DNA of 64,000 nucleotides from the NCBI RefSeq assembly GCF_020921035.1, contig NC_063156.1:24104283-24168282 (forward strand), given 5' to 3'. A model generated the notes under the pieces. The model worked only from the letters and a program-made list of their open reading frames with translations. It had not been told where the DNA came from and did not search any database. The translations under genes were made by a program, and so were the position numbers. Origin of the DNA: Rhodamnia argentea (taxonomy: Eukaryota > Streptophyta > Magnoliopsida > Myrtales > Myrtaceae). This document shows, piece by piece, positions 12,635-24,298 of this stretch (within the stretch, counting starts at the first letter, position 1; the number at the start of each line of letters is the position of its first letter).

Positions 12635-15479
12635 ATTATCTCACTTCTTTTGTCAAGGTCCAACGAACCTACTTTAGCTTTGAGCTTCCATGGCGAGGGC
12701 ACATCCGCAATCAGAAGGTCCTAGAATAGAATGGGATACATAAATTCATTCAATCATCTCGACATCTACTAGTCATCTGGCACAAAATACTTTTGTGACT
12801 CTGGATGGTGGTGAATGGGGCGGAAAAGATAAAACCTCAGAAGCTTTTCTTATTGTGCTCCACGGAGCAAAGGTGTAATGCCGCACCTTCTAAGCATTTG
12901 AGACAGATGGCCAGGAAAAGTTTTATGGCCATAAGATAGATGATTTCCTTTAGTACTTCCCAGTTCTTATAGAACGTCGATGGTGGCCAAAATAATCACT
13001 TTCAAAAACACTTCAGATCATCAGCCAATTGCAATAGTTCCAATTGGTGTATGATGGAGAAGTTAGAGACTAGTTACATAGAGGAGGAACAACACATTGC
13101 CACTGTTACCAATACAGTGCCATGCAGATCATAACAAGCTCCCACAGAGCCTGCACCTATAGCAACTGAGCAGTCATGATCTACAATCTATGCAGAAAGC
13201 TCTAACAATCTTTCATGTCGTCCATTGTGAGAACCTTTGACCTCACAGGTGCATCAATGATCGTTCGAGAAACAAATATGTATAAGCCTTGTGCAGGAAA
13301 AACTGCCAAGAAGCATTGAATTTCCTCGAAAATCGTACAAGAGTTCTTTAGAGGAAATGGGCAATATTGGCAGTTTAGCTAGCCACTACTACAATTGAAA
13401 CTTCAATCTCACAACTTTCATCTACTGCCTATACATATTGGGGAACTCTCAAAATCTTCAAGGAATGCCATATAGTTATTAAGGAACAGATTAACATGAG
13501 AATGTCTTTCTTTTCTTTCTTCAAATTTTTTGGGCCATTCCAGCCAGATTAATCTTAGATGATCCATAAAGGCTAAAGTAAATGTTATGGCAAGCATGCA
13601 GAAAGGCTTAATTGTCAATCTTCAGACCAGAATTCCACACTGTAACCAGGTAAATTAATGGGACGAGGAATTAAGTGCAGCAGACATCCTCTAGACAAAG
13701 TGCTAATGCTTCCATGATAGATATTCCACATCAACAGCCCACAATAGCACAAGCAGCATAATAACCATTTGTGGACCCAAACAAGGTGCTTTAAGATGGA
13801 AGCACTTACTTACTATTACTTAGGTGAGACACATACACTGCAGGTACTCACGTAACGCCATAATAATGTAAAGGCTCAGTCTTATACTGTCTTGTAGCCC
13901 AGTAAGCTCTGAGACCAACAGATAGCTAAATGGCTATAATTGTGGCCAGGTCCATGTTCAGGGTTCAAAACCTCCCTTTTGATATTCTGCAGGGGAGGAC
14001 AGCATATACATTTCAACCAAATGCCAGATATGACTCGGGGCATAAAGGCTTGAAGGCAGCCGTTGGTTGAAGCTTGAGAGCGCTTACCGAGACCAGAGCA
14101 CCTCCAGAAAAGACTCATGGGAATACATTACTGATTAAAGCTCACATCAAATTGTAACCAAATCTGCCGAGCTCATAAACAGAGCATGAGTTAAGAGTTA
14201 AGATAAAAATATATAAGGACTCATATCCTGATAACTTACAACTTTGCCAAAATTGTTGTCTACTGTGATAAAAGAGCACAGGTCAAGAGTTGGAATTCTA
14301 CGAGACCCTTTAATTTTCCTATTGACTAATTTCTTGTATTTGTGTTTTGTCTTGGGTTTTGTGTGTGAGATTTAATCCATATTCTGACTCGTTCCATGGA
14401 TAAGGTCAGGTTTAAACATTACAGAGACTGTTAAAAAATATTCCATATAACATAATTAACCCATTTCCCAACAGCTAAAATTTTTGGCAACAAAGGCCAC
14501 CCTACAATACACAGAAAAAAAAAATGCTCATGGGTGCCATAGTATTCTGCTGGTGCAGACACCACATTATTCACGTCAACTACTTGCCGAAATACTTCTT
14601 TAGATGCTTAACAAGTGTGTCGATCTATTGTATTTGGTTATTCAGTTAAAACAATGATTCTTTACTAGAGCATATAGCAAGAATAGAACCGATAACTGCA
14701 TGTTTGATGCACTTGCTAGTACTAGTAGTATATCCGAGAATTCTTGAGAGCTTCAAACAATTAAATCTTCAGCATAAAGTTTAAAGGTCCGGCAAGTTCA
14801 ACAATGTGTCATAGACCAAAGATAGGTAGAAATGTAAGTCAATCTATTTACGAAGAAGTGTAAATCCAAATTTCATACAGTCCTTAATGCCCCATTGCCA
14901 ATATTTTATTCACCAGTTAAATGACAACTATCTAAGCAGAAAGCTAGGACCAAAGACAAATGTCCATCAGCTAGATGAAATTAACAAAACCTTTCGTCAG
15001 GCACAATTGGAATGTCCGCGTCGCAAGGTTAGAATATTTAGACTTGCAAGCCAGTCTTTGACAGACAACTGGTGGTGAATTAGTAAGAGGGAGAACTTGG
15101 CTCGGCTATTCTCTCACTGAATCTACTGGTAACCAGTTGTAATTGACTGCTGCATTAACTGTATTCCCCCATGTGAGAATTCGGACCATTATGAACTCAA
15201 GCTAGCTAAAAATCATGCATACATGGACTACACATTCACAAAGTACACTGCTTATACAGTGCTTACCTATGCATTTGACTTGAAAGACAAGTCACAGCAG
15301 CCAAAAACAGACGATTCAACCTATAAATCACAATGCAATACCATTTAAAGAGGATTTGCAAGTTATGTCCTGTTCAGGCAATTCGTCAAACAGCCAACGT
15401 GCTCCCAATCTCTAACAATTCAAGATTCCAAGTCCAACAACCAATCCCATCACAGACAATGACATCAGTACCTAATAAT
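12635..15479. other. Intergenic; 3' flank of BOLA1-like gene
   Basis: No gene recognised. The right edge must hold the 3' untranslated region of the minus-strand BOLA1-like gene. Several short frames exist but none looks like an exon of a known family. Confidence 0.4.
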
Positions 15480-15845
15480 TTACTTCGGGGCAACTTCCTG
15501 TGGCGTCTTGGCCACGATGGAGAGCGCGTGGAGCCCCGACCGGAGCTCGTCGGCGAGAGCATCGTAGACCAAGCGGTGGCGGCTCACGAGGCTCTTCCCC
15601 TCGAACTTGGAGGACACGATCTTGACGTTGAAGTGGGTCTCTGCGGCGCCGCTCTCAACGACAGCGGCGTGGCCGGCGTGCTGGTGCGAGACGTCCTCAA
15701 TGTCCAAGACGCTCGCTTCGAGCGAGGATTGGAGCTTGGACCTGATCCTGCCGGCTCTCGATAGCATCGCGCTCGATGCTCTGGAAGCCATGCGAACCCG
15801 AAGCGAAGCCAACACTCTGCGCGAATGTGATCGAACGGGGAGCAT
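15480..15845 (-). CDS. BOLA1: BolA-like protein, BOLA1 type (organelle)
   Basis: A single-exon gene of 121 codons. BolA proteins partner with monothiol glutaredoxins in Fe-S cluster handling and redox control, and the plant BOLA1 type acts in organelles. The BolA fold covers about residues 33-118, with SHQHAGH at 53-59, HFNVKIVSSKFEG at 71-83, RHRLVY at 89-94 (the conserved histidine region) and LHALSIVAKTP near the end. The first ~30 residues are rich in Arg and Ser without acidic residues, as in a transit peptide. I chose the ATG at 15845: the frame is open further upstream but has no ATG there. A second ATG at 15791 would give a shorter leader. The tRNA-Phe gene ends only 78 bp upstream on the same strand, so the 5' leader is probably very short. 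Confidence 0.88.
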   Translation of the reverse strand: MLPVRSHSRRVLASLRVRMASRASSAMLSRAGRIRSKLQSSLEASVLDIEDVSHQHAGHAAVVESGAAETHFNVKIVSSKFEGKSLVSRHRLVYDALADELRSGLHALSIVAKTPQEVAPK

Positions 15846-15923
15846 AAAAAGAGGCAAAGATCGTGGAGGACGCTTCTCAGATGCCTCGACGAAGGAAAAA
15901 TGGAAAAAGAGGAATGCCAAAAA

Positions 15924-15948
15924 TGCGGTGAGCGTGGATCGAACACGC

Positions 15949-15991
<43 letters not shown>

Positions 15992-15996
15992 CCCGC
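15924..15996 (-). tRNA. tRNA-Phe (anticodon GAA)
   Basis: A 73-nt intronless tRNA. On the minus strand the acceptor stem GCGGGGA pairs with the 3' part TCACCGC plus discriminator A. The D-arm holds the A box TAGCTCAGTTGG, the anticodon loop is CTGAAGA (GAA), and the T-arm carries GTTCGATCC (B box). A run of five T residues directly after the gene (15923-15919) is a Pol III terminator. The sequence matches the standard plant nuclear tRNA-Phe as I remember it. It lies between the divergent BOLA1-like and PPR genes. Confidence 0.97.
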
Positions 15997-16159
15997 CTGT
16001 GTGTTGGCAATTGAAAGTTAAATTATATAAAAGTTATCATCGTTCATATTCAACCCGCTCACGGCGAGGTTGAGTGTAAATTTGCAGAGCTTCATGTGAA
16101 GGGGCTTCTAATAGCCCGATAATTTAACTGTGAAGCTGACATGAAACATTCCAGCGCTC

Positions 16160-17953
16160 ATGCTCGGCCCAACCTTCCATCGCGCTCGGAGGTCCCTTTC
16201 GAACCATCCAACCGTCGCTGCAGTTTTCCCACCAACCGATTTTCAAAAATCAGCGGCAGAGGAAGAAGAAGAGCTTTACTCTCGCGAGATCCACAAGTGC
16301 GCTCGAACCTCTGACCTGCGCAATGGAAGAGCGATTCACGCGCCACTCCTCAAAGGGTCGGTACCCTTTTCCCTCTTCCTCAAGAATCAGATGCTCAACG
16401 CGTACCTCAAGTGCGGCAGCCTCGAGAGCGGTCTCCGGCTGTTCGAAGAAATGCCCGAGCGGAACGTGGTGTCCTGGTCGGCCCTCATCACGGGTTTCGT
16501 GCAGCAGGGCCGTCCCGAGGGTGCCATTTCCTTGTTTCGCCGCATGAACCGCGAGGGGACTGCGAGGCCTAACGAGTTCACCCTCGTGAGCACGCTCCAT
16601 GCTTGTTCTTTGCTCAGGGAATCAGGTTTGGCTCACCAAGTTTATGCGCAAGTTGTGAGGTTGGGATTCGAATGGAATGTGTATTTGATCAATGCGTTTT
16701 CAACGGCCTTGATAAGGAATGGTCGATTGTTGGAGGCTATGGAAGTTTTCGAGAAGTGCCAGCTTAGGGATATTGTGTCTTGGAATGCTATCATGGCAGG
16801 ATACTTGGAGTTGTCTTATGCTGAAGTTCCTTGGTTTTGGGGCCGTATGATCCGTGAAGGAGAGGTGAAGCCTAATCACTATACCTTTTCGAGTGTTCTC
16901 ACTGCATTGGCCTCTCTTTCCGATATTGAAATGGGATTGCAGGTTCATGCACAGCTTGTTAAGTGTGGCCATGGAAGTGACATTTGTGTGGGGAATTCTT
17001 TGGTAGGTATGTACGTGAAAAACCTTAGATTAGATGAAGGATTTAGAGCTTTTGGAGAAATGTGCTCGAGGAATGTATTGTCATGGACCCAAATGGCTGC
17101 TGGTTGTCTATTGTGTGGAGAGCCGGGCAAAGCGCTTGAGGTCTTTGCAGAAATGAGAAAAGCCGGGATACTGCCAAACGAATTTACTCTTTCTACTGCA
17201 CTAAATGCATGTGCCAACATTGCTTCTTTGGAAGAAGGGGTGAAAATTCATGGTGTTAGGATTAAACTAGGGAGCGATGTTGATATCTGTGCAGCAAATG
17301 CACTGATTGATATGTACATGAAATGTGGATGCGTGGATGCTGCACGAGGTGTTTTCCAATCCATGAGAGAGCATTCAGTTGTGTCATGGACAACGATGAT
17401 TATCGGATGCGCACAAAATGGTCAAGCTAGAGAGGCTCTAAAGTTCTTTGATGAGATGATTGAAGAAGGAGCACAGCCAAATGACATCACCTTTGTTTGT
17501 GTTCTCGATGCCTGTTCCCAGGGAGGGTTTGTCGATGAAGGGTGGAAATATTTTTCCTCCATGAGTCAGCATCATGGCATTTCCCCTAGAGAAGATCACT
17601 ATGCATGTATGGTTAATCTACTTGGACGTAATGGACAAATTAAACAAGCCGAGGGATTGATTTTGAGCATGCCATTTCAACCAGGGGTGCTTATCTGGCA
17701 GACGCTGCTTGGAGCTGCCCTCTTTCATGGGGATATGGAAACTGCGAAGCGCGCTTCTGATCATGCATTGAAATTGGACCGAAAAGACCCTTCAACGTAC
17801 GTGCTGCTATCAAATATGTTTGCTGGTTTGAGGAACTGGGATGGGGTTGGGATGATGAGAGAGCTAATGGAGACTTCTGATGTAAGGAAATTGCCTGGGT
17901 CCAGTTGGATCGTTCAGGAGAAAGGTGGACCGCCAGCTTTAGCTGATGGCTAG
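16160..17953 (+). CDS. Pentatricopeptide-repeat protein, PLS class, E subgroup
   Basis: An uninterrupted 597-codon frame, as is usual for plant PPR genes. From about residue 60 onward it is a chain of PLS-type repeats with typical phrases (NAYLKCGSLESGLRLFEEMPERNVVSWSALITGF; NALIDMYMKCG; VVSWTTMI). The last ~90 residues form an E motif (GVLIWQTLLGA, TYVLLSNMFAGLRNWDGV, LPGSSWI) and the protein stops soon after with no DYW domain. Proteins of this group bind organellar RNA, mostly for C-to-U editing, and recruit a DYW deaminase in trans. The basic N terminus (about 40 residues, before an EEEEE stretch) may be a transit peptide; mitochondrion versus chloroplast cannot be decided here. The RNA target is unknown. 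Its start codon is 314 bp from that of the divergent BOLA1-like gene. Confidence 0.92.
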   Translation: MLGPTFHRARRSLSNHPTVAAVFPPTDFQKSAAEEEEELYSREIHKCARTSDLRNGRAIHAPLLKGSVPFSLFLKNQMLNAYLKCGSLESGLRLFEEMPERNVVSWSALITGFVQQGRPEGAISLFRRMNREGTARPNEFTLVSTLHACSLLRESGLAHQVYAQVVRLGFEWNVYLINAFSTALIRNGRLLEAMEVFEKCQLRDIVSWNAIMAGYLELSYAEVPWFWGRMIREGEVKPNHYTFSSVLTALASLSDIEMGLQVHAQLVKCGHGSDICVGNSLVGMYVKNLRLDEGFRAFGEMCSRNVLSWTQMAAGCLLCGEPGKALEVFAEMRKAGILPNEFTLSTALNACANIASLEEGVKIHGVRIKLGSDVDICAANALIDMYMKCGCVDAARGVFQSMREHSVVSWTTMIIGCAQNGQAREALKFFDEMIEEGAQPNDITFVCVLDACSQGGFVDEGWKYFSSMSQHHGISPREDHYACMVNLLGRNGQIKQAEGLILSMPFQPGVLIWQTLLGAALFHGDMETAKRASDHALKLDRKDPSTYVLLSNMFAGLRNWDGVGMMRELMETSDVRKLPGSSWIVQEKGGPPALADG

Positions 17954-17956
17954 ATG

Positions 17957-19630
17957 ACAATAATGGTGAGGCTGATGGTTGTAACTCCTAGTTGGTGTTT
18001 GACTGGGCTTAAAGCCCTGTTGATGGAGCATTACAGTATTTAGCAGTGAAGCAACGTGATGGCATTGAAGGAATGGTAATTATTTTAATTAAGCAAGGAT
18101 AGTTCCAAGGAGAAATTCTGATTATACTAAGACCAATCTATAGATCAGTATGCTAAGTGTTATAAACTGTTACGAGATATTAAATATGACTTGTTTAAAG
18201 TCCCATTAGTAGTCTGGCACAGCTAGTAAGCTAGTTTAAGATACTAGTCTCAGTATGCCTATTGCTCCAGGTCCTAGATGGTTGAGTTTTTACTGTCTTA
18301 CTTCTCACCGTGATGATTAGTCTGATCTTTGTGCCCATTATGAACACATGGGTTTTCAACGTCATGATCATTGCTCAGCACCATGTTTAGGAATTAGAGC
18401 AAGATACTCCATGACAAGCATCTCTTTGCAAGTATGTTTCACTGTGCAAAATCTGGTTTGTATTTCTGCAGTTGACATGGGATTTTGTCAATATCATCTA
18501 CAAGTGGCCTCTCAGAAGATACCAAAACAGTGCAAGGAAGGAACGGAAAGAATCACCAGCAGGTGTTTGAAGGAGAAGATTGCTAGGATGATGCTAGTGC
18601 TGTTGCGAAGACAAGCAGTTCGCCGATGTTATTTCAGTGGATTGAAGTTTACTTGATTAATTTGCTGAAAGACACTTGCAGATATGAGCAATTGGGTACA
18701 CTCAGGAGAAACAATTACCAAGTGAAATGGGCATAAGTCGGCTGGACTTGAGATGGGAGGCAGTCCAAGCTCATCCAACAGAGTGTAAAACTTTCTCCCT
18801 CCTGCGCGTGTGTGCATGAACTTTCGATCATGTGTCTAAGACATCAAATGAAATGGGTAAGAGCAACTCTAACTGAGGCTTTATTCAGTAGTCATCAATC
18901 ATTCTTAGCCATTCTAATGTGCATACAATATTGCGCTGGTTTTCAGTATAATCATCTTGAGTCGAACAGTGGTTGTATTATCTTATGCTTCGTGGTTCTT
19001 CCGTCTTGACTGGAACTACTCCGTCTGCATTAATGTCCACATTTGACAACTCTATACCTGCTCGTTTTTGCTTGACAAATTCTTCGCGATCCGCAGCTCT
19101 CTTTTTCGAGAAGTACAGGACTTCACTTCGCTCGTCAATTAAATGTATTGGGTTTTGCCGGAGTGACCCCAGTTCTACCAAATTACAGCAACACAAGTAG
19201 CATCACAAGATAGAAGCAAAACCAGGTATTTTAAAGTAAAATGGCAACGGACACTTTGGTGTTCCACTGTAGTCCGCTCATGTGTCGGTGAGAGTCAAGC
19301 GCGTTCCGGAGAGGCCGCTGATTGCTGAGCTTGGCGGTCCCATGCTTGTCAGTTTGTACAGAAGTCAAATCACTCTGATGTTCTATTTTCTTTTTTACGA
19401 AGTGCTACTATTGCGAAAACGAATTCGCATGGCCCATATTACAAAAATTAATTAGCTATTATGCATCACTTAACGTGTATGAACCTCACTATTGGGGATG
19501 CCACCCTTCCCATTTGGAAAGGGAGAGATGGGGAGTTCGATTCTCCACATTCTCAAGAGTTGGGGGCGGGGACGCATGAAGAAGAAAGCAGGGTATCACA
19601 ACCACTTAAAGTAGGAAAATTTCAACGGAA
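17957..19630. other. Intergenic, no gene recognised
   Basis: Includes the 3' flank of the PPR gene. Frames at 18348-18656 (plus) and 18978-19196 (minus) are open but lack recognisable domains. A stretch near 19510-19550 holds a 'gttcgattctcc' word resembling a Pol III B box, too little to call a SINE. Confidence 0.35.
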
Positions 19631-19880
19631 GAATTACCAAAAAAGTATTAAATATATTACAATTATGTCAATTCAGTTTTAAATTTTTTTTTTTTTGGGC
19701 AATAGAGTTCTAACTTCAATTGGCACAGTCACGTCGGTGATTTCCTGCCCAAATTGCTCAGATGGACCGAACTGACATAAATGCGAAAGGTTTAAGACTC
19801 AATTGGCCAAAATAAAAAGAAAGTTTAGAACTAAATTGACATAATTATAATATATTTAAGACTCTTTTTGGTAATTTTCA
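19631..19880. repeat. MITE, family A (copy 2)
   Basis: Left end 'gaattaccaaaaaagtatt' and right end 'agactctttttggtaatttt' are inverted repeats. Mirrored 'acaattatgtcaattcag' and 'ctaaattgacataattat' lie just inside. At about 250 bp it is one of the shortest and most symmetrical copies here. Confidence 0.75.
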
Positions 19881-20474
19881 ATCCCAACTGATAAAACTCC
19901 TCACCATTCTCATAGATGCAGCGCTACGCGAGCTAATATTCAAGTGAGTGATGCAATCGGACAATGATTAACCTTTTTCAGGATAGTTGATTTTACACTA
20001 TTTCTGGCTTTAGTGCATATGAAGCTCTCCAAATCAGAGGGTTGACGAAGCTTATGATGTGAATCTTTTCCGGAGCTTATGGTTCACTCAACAGCAAATC
20101 TGGTTTGACCTAGATTACATTTGATCAAATAAATTGCAGGAAAGAAAGAAAAAAAAGAAAAAAGAAAAGGGAATCTCCAAAATAAATTCAATTATTCGTG
20201 ATCTCCAGTTGACCTATACTTCGTCCTTCGCAGCGGAAGTCGGCATTTCAAGCTTGTGGAATTTCAAGAATAATTCTTCTTTTTCCTTTTTTTTTTTGGG
20301 AAAAGAAGATGCGACCTAGCAATCATCCATAAGTCATGCCATGTGATTTTTATAATATAAGATTAGTGAGGGTCGTGGTCAAAATTCCGACAGAAACAAG
20401 AAACAATGTACAAGTACCAGCTGCTCATGTCCCTCCTCAAAGTCTACATGAGAATTCGACCGAAAAAGAAGAAT

Positions 20475-20775
20475 AAGTTGTCAAAAAAGTGCTACACCTT
20501 CCGTGCTTTTACCAATTCAGTCCTAAAATATTTTTTGGCCACTCTAAAGGAAGAACCAAAAAAAAAAAAAAAAAATTCAAAAATAGATTTTTTTATCAAT
20601 AATTTAAACTATTATTAAAAATTATTCACGTCGGCACCGGCGGTGTTAGGTAGAACGGCCAGTGTCCACGTCAACGATTTTGGGTCAATACGATTGAATC
20701 GGCAAAAGGTGAAAAAGTTTATGACTGAATCGACAAAAATGCGAAAAGTCCGGGGCTTTTTTAACAAATTTTCCG
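20475..20775. repeat. MITE, family A (copy 3)
   Basis: Left 'gttgtcaaaaaagtgctaca' and right 'ccggggcttttttaacaaat' are diverged inverted ends. Interior words 'accaattcagtcctaaaa' and 'tatgactgaatcgacaaaa' match the other copies. It also carries the 'cacgtcggc'-type interior seen in copies at 38851 and 44244. Confidence 0.65.
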
Positions 20776-21222
20776 AAAAAGAAAAGGGTATACATGAGAA
20801 GACTCGAACTAAACGTGAAGCAACCCATGTTTGTTCCACTGCGTCTCCATGTTTTCTACCCCTTTTTTTTATGAGGAAAGAAATCCTTATAATTTATTTG
20901 GAATCCTGTTAAAAAGCGTTTTTACAAGATATGTTAAGTAACCAAATAAAGAAAAACAATGATTTTCATTCGATACACCTAACTTTGCTCGTGATATAAT
21001 TGCTTGAAACTCAAGCATCATGTTCTATGAGTCATCGTCGTGCTATGATTCTTTCATTTAATATAAACTTAGTAGTTCGAGATTCGAGTACAGTTACAAC
21101 CTAGGAATGACATGAATGCCATCCTCTGATCAATCGATTTTCTAGCTGTTCTTCATCCTTCTCTCTCTCTCTGTGACGCGACAGTTCTTTATAATCTTTC
21201 CGGTGAAAACTCATATCTGGAG
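20776..21222. promoter_or_regulatory. Promoter region of the LysM gene (inferred)
   Basis: The 450 bp before the LysM start codon contain a CT-rich run ('ctctctctctctg' near 21160), typical of plant 5' leaders, and a possible weak TATA near 21190 ('tctttataatct'). No exact start site can be given. Confidence 0.35.
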
Positions 21223-23156
21223 ATGTCTCCTTCAAGTAGAAGTTGTGGGCATGTTTCAGGAACTGCAAACGGCTATGGCTACATTGAGCACCAAGTGTTC
21301 AAGATGGATACACTGGCCGGCATCGCCATCAAGTACGGCGTCGAGGTAAATTCTCTCTTCTTCCAAGTGGTTGGGTTGATCTGTTCCCTCAAAACTGTTT
21401 TGTTCACTGGTGGGCGTAAAGATGACGCCGGTGATTCAAGGAGAATTCACAAGGACCATAAGGATGTGGAAGCAACAAGTTCCATCTGGTGTCTAGGTTG
21501 CTGCAACACGATTCAATTGAAACATATGATGAGTAATGGCTTACAGTGGATTGGCTTCATATAAGCACACGGATCAAACATGGCCGTCCGTTTCGGTTTG
21601 TACCGTGCATTGTACGGTATTCACATGTCGGATGCAAAACGAAAGCGAAAAACTTGGCCAGTTGATTCAAGCTTTTTTTTTTTTTTTGTGTCAAGATTTC
21701 CGGATTCATGTGGATTACCCATCCAGTGTTATTGGTCCTGAAAATCATGCAGAATATGTCAATAGGATTCGTACCTTCCTTCTTACTCATGGTCTGGAAG
21801 AGACATGAGCACCATCCATCTCTTTAACCAGTGTTTGGCAAGAGATGTTGATCAATAGGGTTTAAAGTTTCCGCCGAGTTCTTCCATGCCAGTAGCAGGG
21901 CATGGCAGTTTACGAATGTCTAGAATCATCGCGTTTCGCTCTCTCCTAACGTCCGTATTTGATACCTTTTAGGTGGCCGACATCAAGAGAGTAAACGGGT
22001 TGGCCACGGATTTTCAAATTTTCGCCTTGAAGACCTTGCGGATACCTTTACCTGGAAGGCATCCTCCCTCAGCCTCTTTGCCTAGCGGTGCTGCTTCTTC
22101 AGGGTAAATTACATACCTGTTATCCTTAATCTCTTGACTCTGGATAAGTTTTAGTTCAGCATGTTTGTTGAGCAGGAATGTCTGCTGGAGATCGTCTTTA
22201 GATGCCCAGAGCCCGTAGATTCAAGCTAACAACAATGGCGCAACAATTGCGATCCATCTTTTACATCCTCTCATTTTTCTAAACCTTAAAAAGCACAGTT
22301 TGAAGTTGTGAAGTTGTGCTACGTATCCCTGGTGAGTATGATCTCGAGTTTCTGCTTTCTTGTAGGGACAAAAGTGCTGAAAAAGCATCATCAAGTACAG
22401 GCCACTGCAATTCGTCAAAGTCATCGGAGCTATTTAAATGTAAGTCATCCCAACAGAAAGCTTCTCCATTTATCAGCTCTTCAAGATACAACGGGGTTAA
22501 AACTCTCAAATCCTAAGGGATTAGCCGAAGGTGAGGAAATGACTGTTTTTGGTATAGGGACTAGCTGTATCCACAGCAAAAGACTGAAGGGTCAAGAGTC
22601 GCCGGCTTCTGATTCAAGTTCAAAGTTTCGACAGAAGGACACCGGTTTCCCGGCAGAGGATGGTTCAATTGTTGATTACGCATCTATCTTTGATGTCATA
22701 AATGCTGGACGTGAGGGATGTAATACAAAACCTACAAGGAGTTGTCAAGAAACCGAGACCGGTTACCCGAATGCCACACCAGGGAAGCTGTTGAAAAAAG
22801 GAAACAGTGGCGGAAACGGTAGCTTCTTAGCAACTAGAGGGAAGGATTTGGCTTTGAGAGCCAAGTCAGCCAGCCGAACATCACTGACCACTGATGCACA
22901 GTCGAACTGCACAAACTCAACTCGAGCGGGAGCGCAAGAAGACATAATTGCTAATGAACATCCTCGATTAGGAAAAGCTTCGAGCTTATTGAGCTTAGTT
23001 CAAACCAATTCCTCATCAATTCGGCAAACATCAAAGTGGAGCTTGAAACCAGACATCCCACTGTTTTCAGCAGCATCCCTCACGGGGCCAATTCTCGATG
23101 GCTTATCATTGCCGACAACGATTTCGGGATGGAGGAGTAAAGCTGCCCTTGATTAG
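21223..23156 (+). CDS. LysM-domain protein, nuclear/cytosolic plant type, with one apparent frameshift
   Basis: Three exons: 21223-21345, 21973-22103 and 22366-23156, all with GT-AG borders in consistent phase. The first two encode a single LysM (EHQVFKMDTLAGIAIKYGVE joined to VADIKRVNGLATDFQIFALKTLRIPLPG). There is no signal peptide or kinase domain, so this is not a classical cell-surface chitin receptor; it matches the conserved plant family of LysM proteins with a long Ser-rich tail ending SKWSLKP...KAALD. In exon 3 the homologous frame (LFKCKSSQQKASPF) meets a TAA at 22514-22516, while the rest of the tail (GLAEGEEM through KAALD) continues in another frame that is open from before that point. 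A single extra base near 22495-22515 would explain this. No intron fits. It is either a true lesion, which would give a short protein, or a sequence error. The molecular role of the family is not established. Confidence 0.8.
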
Positions 23157-24298
23157 GGCACATAAAATGTACATTGATCAACCTATTCTCGACCTGTTTG
23201 ATATATTGATTATTTCCTGGCTATACAGATGCTAGAAAAGATGATTAGAGAAACTAAAGCTCCAATTTTGGCAAATTCAAATGAGCAAAAAATGTGGATT
23301 GAAAAACAAAACAAAATGAAGAAATTTTACAATCGATACATGTTCCTTGCTTCCTAGAAGTGTCAGCTTCTCTGAAGTGCTTGCCAAAAATTGTATGATT
23401 GCCTACTTCAAATTCAGAGGACAGGTCTATGTTCAAACGTTCAAACAACATCTCCATAGACTGAACAATAAATTATAGTTTCAGGCAACTATTTTGTCAT
23501 ATTACGACGGACAAAATAGTTGAGTAAAGAATTAACATGCCTAGGCAGAGATCTGCCTATATCTCCCATATAAAACTTTAAAGACTACAGTGAAACCATC
23601 CAAGATTATTGCTAAGTTCACAGGATTTCCAAATCTCAATTGCTTGAGCACGGCAGTCATACGAGAACCAGTACAATATTTGCAGCCTAGAGCAACCATG
23701 TGACATACTTTTAGCTCACCCTGCAACTATCTTCGCATTTTCTTAGACAGATTATTCAGCTAAGATTCCTTACTTCGAAGGGCAACTCTTCCATAAGGCA
23801 ATTGCAGCAACTAAAACCTACAAGGGGTAGATAATCTAAACGGAACACATGAACAAGATGTTACTCTGCTAATGAAGCCTGTGCTCGATAAGCATAATTG
23901 CTATTTCATGAAGACCAGCTGCACCAAACGATCCAATATAATAGCAGAGAGTCGGTAGAAACATGTTACGACCATTCAATGCAGCAAGTTGGTAGAATTA
24001 CACTGCCAAAAGCTCAACATCTTATGCACCAAACTCAACACAAAGCCTCAGAAAATGAAATCCGCTGCATTACAAAATCTCCATGAAGGCATTTTCAGAA
24101 GCAAGAGCAGTTACCAAGGGGGAGAAACAGGATTAAGTAGTGCCAACACTACATTCTCTTACACGCTTTGCCTCCATGTCTATCACTATAATCCAAGATT
24201 CAAATCTCAGAGTCTAGTCCTACCATTGCTTTTCTGTCCTCTAAAGAAAAGAAGAAGAGAGTCCGGAACGGAAGGTAAGACTAGAGGGAGTAGGGATA
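23157..24298. other. Space between convergent LysM and STT3B genes
   Basis: Contains the two 3' untranslated regions, which face each other. No further gene is recognised. Confidence 0.5.

Noticed and set aside
13882-14118. Possible SINE (B-box-like ggttttgaaccc on the minus strand)
   Set aside because: No matching A box at the right distance, no A tail and no target duplication.
15846-15920. Longer N terminus for the BOLA1-like protein
   Set aside because: The frame is open upstream to the tRNA, but there is no ATG before 15845.
15333-16014. Plus-strand frames of 143 and 135 codons
   Set aside because: They are antisense to the BOLA1-like gene and the tRNA and owe their openness to GC-rich coding sequence on the other strand.
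18978-19196. 72-codon minus-strand frame with a charged KKRAADREEFVKQKR stretch
   Set aside because: It looks protein-like in composition but no family or adjoining exon could be recognised, so it is not listed as a gene.
19460-19600. Possible SINE (gttcgattctcc near 19537)
   Set aside because: A single B-box-like word without a convincing A box, tail or flanking repeats.
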